Below are positions 53,566 to 57,611 of a stretch of 57,611 nt of DNA, piece after piece. The position numbers and the translations under genes were made by a program. Below the pieces are notes generated by a model. That model was not told the origin of the DNA. It worked only from the letters and a program-made list of their open reading frames with translations, and did not search any database. Position 1 is the stretch's first letter. Each line of letters starts with the position of its first letter. This DNA comes from Bacillota bacterium (lineage in GTDB: Bacteria > Bacillota > Sulfobacillia > UBA995 > UBA9673): the NCBI GenBank assembly GCA_003599345.1, contig QZJP01000049.1, positions 1 through 57,611 on the forward strand. The letters are read 5' to 3'.

Positions 53566-56382
53566 ATGCGCGGCGGGAATTACCTGCCCACTAAGGTCCG
53601 GTTTCGCTTGCGTCTAGTCTCCGCGGTAATCATCTGGGCCGTCGTCTTCTGCGCGGCGTCGCCCGGCGCGGCCGGCACGGGGTCCGACCCCACCGGAGGG
53701 AGGACTCCCGTCGTCCTCGTCCACGGGCTGACCTGTGGCGGCTCAAGGGTGTGGGGCGAGAGGTCGGGTTCAGGGAGGGGCCTGTACGCCGCCCTTCTCG
53801 GCGCGGGCTACGTCCCCGGACAGACCCTTTTCTGCTACGACTATGACAACCTGCCGGCCGCCGACTACGAAGCCCTAGCGAGGGTGGGGCTCGCGGCGAC
53901 GGTGGACCGGGTCCTCGCGGGCGGGGCGGCCTCCGGCACGCCGGGAGCCGGCGGCTTGGGGCGGTTCGACATGATAGCTTTCGGGACGGGGGCCCTGGTC
54001 GCCAGGTGCTGGGCGGCCACCGACCCCGCGGCCGGGAGCCTGAGGAACCTGGTTCTCATCGCCCCGCCCAACCACGGGATGTTCCAGGCCGACCTCCTCA
54101 AGGTGCTGTACCACACCGACCGCCTGGTGAAGCAGCCTGGGGCCGGCCCGGGTGGCGGCGCCGCCCCTGACGGCGGGTTCCCACCCAGGCCCCTTTTCGC
54201 GGGCGAGAACCAGTACGTGGCTGTGCGCGCCGGGCACTACCGCCTCCTCTACGGGGAATACGTCCTTCACGGCCGGATACTTGGCCAGGCGCCGGACGGG
54301 GCGCCACCGCCCACCTGGGAGGAATGGGTGGTCTCCGAGAGGCCGGAACTGGCCCGAGATCTTGTCTACGACTCCCAGGTCGAGCCCGACCCGCCGGGGG
54401 GCGGGCTGACCCTGGCCTACTACGAGATGCTCTCCCTGGAAGTAGGGCGCCAACTGTACCTGGCCGGGCTCGTCAGAAAGGAGAACAGGCCGGAGAGCGG
54501 GGCGGAGCCGCCCTCCCTCGATGGGCTCCTCGACGGTGACTGGGCGACCAGGCTGAAGGACTACCTCCTGCGTCTCGTCGTCGACTGGGGGACCCGGAAG
54601 GCCCGAGAGCTGTGGGCCAGGCACCGGTCGGGTATCGCCCTCACCATCGGCGAGCTCCTGACCGGGCTCGAACCCGGCGGCGCGGCCCTATCGAGATTGG
54701 TGCCGGAATACCTGGCTTTCCCCGGGGGGTCGGCCGCCCCGGTAGCGCCGCCGCCTGGAGTTGGACTGGTCCTCTGCAACGCGTTCCTCCACCGCCTCGG
54801 GTCGCGCGAGGCCGGGGCGCGCGGGAGCGATTCCCGCTACGTGACCGTGGCGGCCTCCTTCCCGGGGCTTCTGACCCTGCTCGGGCTCGACGTGGGGCCG
54901 AACGACCTCGTCATCGAGGCCGCGTCGGCGGTGGCCGAACCCCGACCGGCTGACGAGTTCCTCCTCGAAAGGGGGCTTCTCTGGGCCCACGGGCAGCTTC
55001 CGGGCAACGCCCGCCTCTTCGGTGACGTCCTCCGGGTCCTGGATAGGCCGGGGGCACGAGGCCCTGAAGGAAGTCCCGGAGGGGACGCTGAGGCCGGCCT
55101 GTCAGGCGGCGGCGCCGCGGCGCTGTGGAGTCCCGAGTACCGCGCGCTGGGGCTGGAGCCCGGACCCGTCGTGGTCCGGGTCGCAATCGGAGACCCCGCG
55201 GCGAGCGGCCTCGACGGGCTGAGACCGCTGGCCTGGCTCGCTGAAGACGGGGGCGCCCGGGAGGACCCGAGGCGGACGGGGCTAGAACCGGGCGCGGTGC
55301 CCGGCGTTGTTGACTGCATCGACCTTGCCCCCCAGGGGCGGGCCCTTGTGGGGACGCGCAGCCTGAATCTCTATGACGGGCTGGTCCTTGGTGTCCGGCT
55401 CGTGCCGGACCCTTCGGCGGGGCCCGGCTACCTCGTCATGGCCAGGTACCTCGGCCGTGATACCAGGGTGCCCTTCAACTACTCAGTGAGCCCGGCGGGA
55501 ACGGAAGGTTCGGCGAACCCGGAGGCAAGCCCAACGGACGACGCTGGCGACAGCGGCGACGCCGTCGACACCAGCGATGCCGGCGATACCGGCGGGCCGG
55601 GGGACACGGATGACACAGGCGACATGGGCGAGACAGGGGAATCGGGCGACGGGAGCTGCTCGCCTCCGGCAGGGACCGGCGACGGCCCGCGGACTCCTGG
55701 GGTGGAACCGCAAGCGGGTGCCGGCGGCCCGGACGGTTCTAGCGGGGAAGCGGTCCCAGGCCGGGCTGAGATAGTCCCGACGCTCGAACCGCCGCTCATC
55801 AATGTCATCAGGGTGACCAAGCTCACGACCGGCAAGCGGGAGGACCGCACGTATCATGCCGTATGGGAATGGGACTTCGGTGACGGGGAGCGGCTGACGG
55901 ATACGGACCCGACGCACACTCTGGTCACGGTCGAGCATACCTTTGCCGGCCCCGGGACCTACACCGTCCGGGCCAGGTCGATAGCCAACGACGGCCGTGT
56001 CCTCCGGGACCTCGAGTGGACGGTGGAGGCGACGGGGGGCTCGGGGCCGGGCGAGTCGGCGTTCACCTTCGAGGCCGAGACGATTGTCGAGCCCGTCGTG
56101 GTCCTCACGGTTGAAGGCCCGAAGAAGTGGGTGACCGGGAAGCCGGCCCGGTTCAAGGTGGTGGCCGAGGTCAGCTGGCCGCCGCGGACGCGCCGGCAGG
56201 TCATCCGGGCCTATCCGGGTTGGGAGTTCGATGTCGTGTGGGAGAAGCCCGGGACGTTCGAGGTCAGGGGAGCGGTGACCGTCAAGCAGAGCTACGAGTT
56301 CCCCGACCAGCGCATCACCGTCTACAACACCTACGTCACCGTGGTCACTGTTGAGGTGTTCACTCCCGGGCTGACCGAATAG
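53566..56382 (+). CDS. Secreted alpha/beta-hydrolase-like protein with Asp/Gly/Thr-rich linker and PKD-type domain
   Basis: Signal-like N-term 'LVSAVIIWAVVFCAASPGAAG'; 'PVVLVHGLTCGGSRVWG', 'FDMIAFGTGALVARCW'; linker 'DDAGDSGDAVDTSDAGDTGGPGDTDDTGDMGETGESGDG'; PKD 'AVWEWDFGDGERLTDTDPTHTLVTVEHTFAGPGTYTVRARS'. Confidence 0.8.
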   Translation: MRGGNYLPTKVRFRLRLVSAVIIWAVVFCAASPGAAGTGSDPTGGRTPVVLVHGLTCGGSRVWGERSGSGRGLYAALLGAGYVPGQTLFCYDYDNLPAADYEALARVGLAATVDRVLAGGAASGTPGAGGLGRFDMIAFGTGALVARCWAATDPAAGSLRNLVLIAPPNHGMFQADLLKVLYHTDRLVKQPGAGPGGGAAPDGGFPPRPLFAGENQYVAVRAGHYRLLYGEYVLHGRILGQAPDGAPPPTWEEWVVSERPELARDLVYDSQVEPDPPGGGLTLAYYEMLSLEVGRQLYLAGLVRKENRPESGAEPPSLDGLLDGDWATRLKDYLLRLVVDWGTRKARELWARHRSGIALTIGELLTGLEPGGAALSRLVPEYLAFPGGSAAPVAPPPGVGLVLCNAFLHRLGSREAGARGSDSRYVTVAASFPGLLTLLGLDVGPNDLVIEAASAVAEPRPADEFLLERGLLWAHGQLPGNARLFGDVLRVLDRPGARGPEGSPGGDAEAGLSGGGAAALWSPEYRALGLEPGPVVVRVAIGDPAASGLDGLRPLAWLAEDGGAREDPRRTGLEPGAVPGVVDCIDLAPQGRALVGTRSLNLYDGLVLGVRLVPDPSAGPGYLVMARYLGRDTRVPFNYSVSPAGTEGSANPEASPTDDAGDSGDAVDTSDAGDTGGPGDTDDTGDMGETGESGDGSCSPPAGTGDGPRTPGVEPQAGAGGPDGSSGEAVPGRAEIVPTLEPPLINVIRVTKLTTGKREDRTYHAVWEWDFGDGERLTDTDPTHTLVTVEHTFAGPGTYTVRARSIANDGRVLRDLEWTVEATGGSGPGESAFTFEAETIVEPVVVLTVEGPKKWVTGKPARFKVVAEVSWPPRTRRQVIRAYPGWEFDVVWEKPGTFEVRGAVTVKQSYEFPDQRITVYNTYVTVVTVEVFTPGLTE

Positions 56383-56404
56383 CCTCCGGTCCGCCGAGCG
56401 TGGG

Positions 56405-56441
56405 CGAGGACGGGACCCTTCCCGGTCGGGGCCCGTCCTCG
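56405..56441 (+). terminator. GC hairpin between the PKD protein and the P-ATPase
   Basis: cgaggacggg ... cccgtcctcg perfect 10-bp arms, followed by tcccttcct. Confidence 0.6.
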
Positions 56442-56526
56442 TCCCTTCCTCAAGAGGGAACCGCAACCGGCATGGGTAATCTAGTCGCGATGAATACGGC
56501 TGCCGGACGGCGACAGGAGGCCTGGC

Positions 56527-57611
56527 GTGGGACAACGCCTCGATGACGGAACGCGCGAGGCCTGCGAGACCATCGACATCCCCGTGAGGGGGATGACGTG
56601 CGCGGCCTGTGTGAGGCGTCTTGAGAAAGGGCTCAGCGCGGCCGAGGGCGTGATCGAAGCCAACGTCAACTTCGCGTCCGAGCGCGCTCGAGTCTCCTAC
56701 GACCCCGCCAGAACCGATTCCGAGCGGCTGGCCGGGGTCATCCGGTCCATCGGCTACGAGCCGGTGATGCTCAGGAGCCGGGCCGCGGGTGAGGCTCCGG
56801 GCGCCGACCTCACGGATGGGGACCCCGAGACGCGCGCCCGGGCGCGGGACATCCGCGATCTCCGTACCGTGCTCATCCTCAGTGGAGTCCTCTCGCTCCT
56901 CATCTTCGTCGGGTCTATGGCCATGATGGTGCCCGGGGTCCCGCACTTTCTGACGAAGCCCCTCGTGCTCCTGGCCCTGGCCACACCCGTCCAGTTCGGG
57001 GCCGGGTGGCGCTTCTACCGCGGCGCCGTCGCGGCCCTCAGGCATGGGGCCGCGGACATGAACGTCCTCATCGCCACGGGAACGTCGGCCGCCTACGGTT
57101 ACTCGGCGGTCGCCGCGCTGGCCCCCGGGGTGTTCCGGTCCGCCGGGCTGGAGCCTGCCACATACTTCGACTCCGCGGCGATGATAATCACCCTCATCCT
57201 GCTCGGCCGTTATCTCGAGGCCGTGGCCAAGGGGCGGGCCTCAGCGGCGGTCCGGCGCCTGCTCGAGCTCAGGCCTCTGACCGCCAAGTTGGTCCATGAG
57301 GACGGTCGGGAGGAAGAGATCCCCGCCGAGCGGGTCCAGCCCGGAAACAAGCTGGCCGTCCGGCCTGGTGAGAGGGTCCCCGTGGACGGGACAGTCCTGG
57401 AGGGGCGGTCCGCCGTCGATGAGTCGATGCTGACCGGTGAGAGCATACCCGTGGAGAAGTCACCCGGGGACGAACTCATCGGAGCCACCATCAACCTCAC
57501 GGGGTTTATGGTCATGCGGGCCGAGAAGGTCGGCCGGGACACCGCGCTGGCGCAGATCGTCGAGCTGGTGCGCCAGGCTCAAGGCCGAAAGGCGCCGGTC
57601 CAGCGGCTGGC
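56527..57611 (+). CDS. copA: Copper-type P1B-ATPase, 5' part (runs off the window)
   Basis: GTG start after ggagg; '[43 protein letters not shown]' HMA domain; '[19 protein letters not shown]'; '[41 protein letters not shown]'. Absent from the ORF track because no stop lies in the window. Confidence 0.92.
   Translation, partial: MGQRLDDGTREACETIDIPVRGMTCAACVRRLEKGLSAAEGVIEANVNFASERARVSYDPARTDSERLAGVIRSIGYEPVMLRSRAAGEAPGADLTDGDPETRARARDIRDLRTVLILSGVLSLLIFVGSMAMMVPGVPHFLTKPLVLLALATPVQFGAGWRFYRGAVAALRHGAADMNVLIATGTSAAYGYSAVAALAPGVFRSAGLEPATYFDSAAMIITLILLGRYLEAVAKGRASAAVRRLLELRPLTAKLVHEDGREEEIPAERVQPGNKLAVRPGERVPVDGTVLEGRSAVDESMLTGESIPVEKSPGDELIGATINLTGFMVMRAEKVGRDTALAQIVELVRQAQGRKAPVQRL

Noticed and set aside
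1-57611. tRNA genes, CRISPR arrays, intact IS elements
   Set aside because: Scanned by eye for T-loop-like motifs, spaced short repeats and transposase motifs; nothing supportable. tRNAscan-SE, Infernal and ISfinder would be decisive.

Overview
This window is about 57.6 kb of high-GC DNA from a probable endospore-forming Bacillota. The lineage is inferred from a gerA-type germination operon, a GerW/YtfJ-like gene, an SLH-domain surface protein and a monoderm-style type IV pilus cluster. No rRNA, tRNA, CRISPR array or intact transposon was recognised.

Order of contents:
- 3' end of a giant repeat/SLH surface protein.
- Pantothenate kinase, a phosphoribosyltransferase, a Nif3-like protein, a C4 zinc-ribbon protein, and an apparent RNase HI-threonine synthase fusion.
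- A truncated DNA methylase remnant.
- Two ABC-2 exporter modules (TetR-linked and MarR-linked) around a SAM methyltransferase.
- RNase P RNA (rnpB), pcp, an Rrf2 regulator, a patatin-like protein, YihY, MFS transporters, and a GerW-like ORF without a canonical start codon.
- A Trk/Ktr K+ uptake pair and a gerA-type operon with a poly-Gly insertion.
- Penicillin acylase, a membrane alpha/beta hydrolase, lgt, a membrane phosphatase, an MBL-fold protein and a decayed GNAT pseudogene.
- A pilB-pilT-pilC-pilin-pilM-pilN-pilO cluster followed by two secreted proteins.
- The 5' part of a copper-type P-ATPase.

The best candidates for novelty are the RNase HI-threonine synthase fusion, a PilM tethered by a roughly 650-aa membrane/low-complexity extension, and a lipase-like PKD protein next to the pilus operon whose nucleophile elbow looks degenerate. 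All calls come from reading the sequence; no database search was run.
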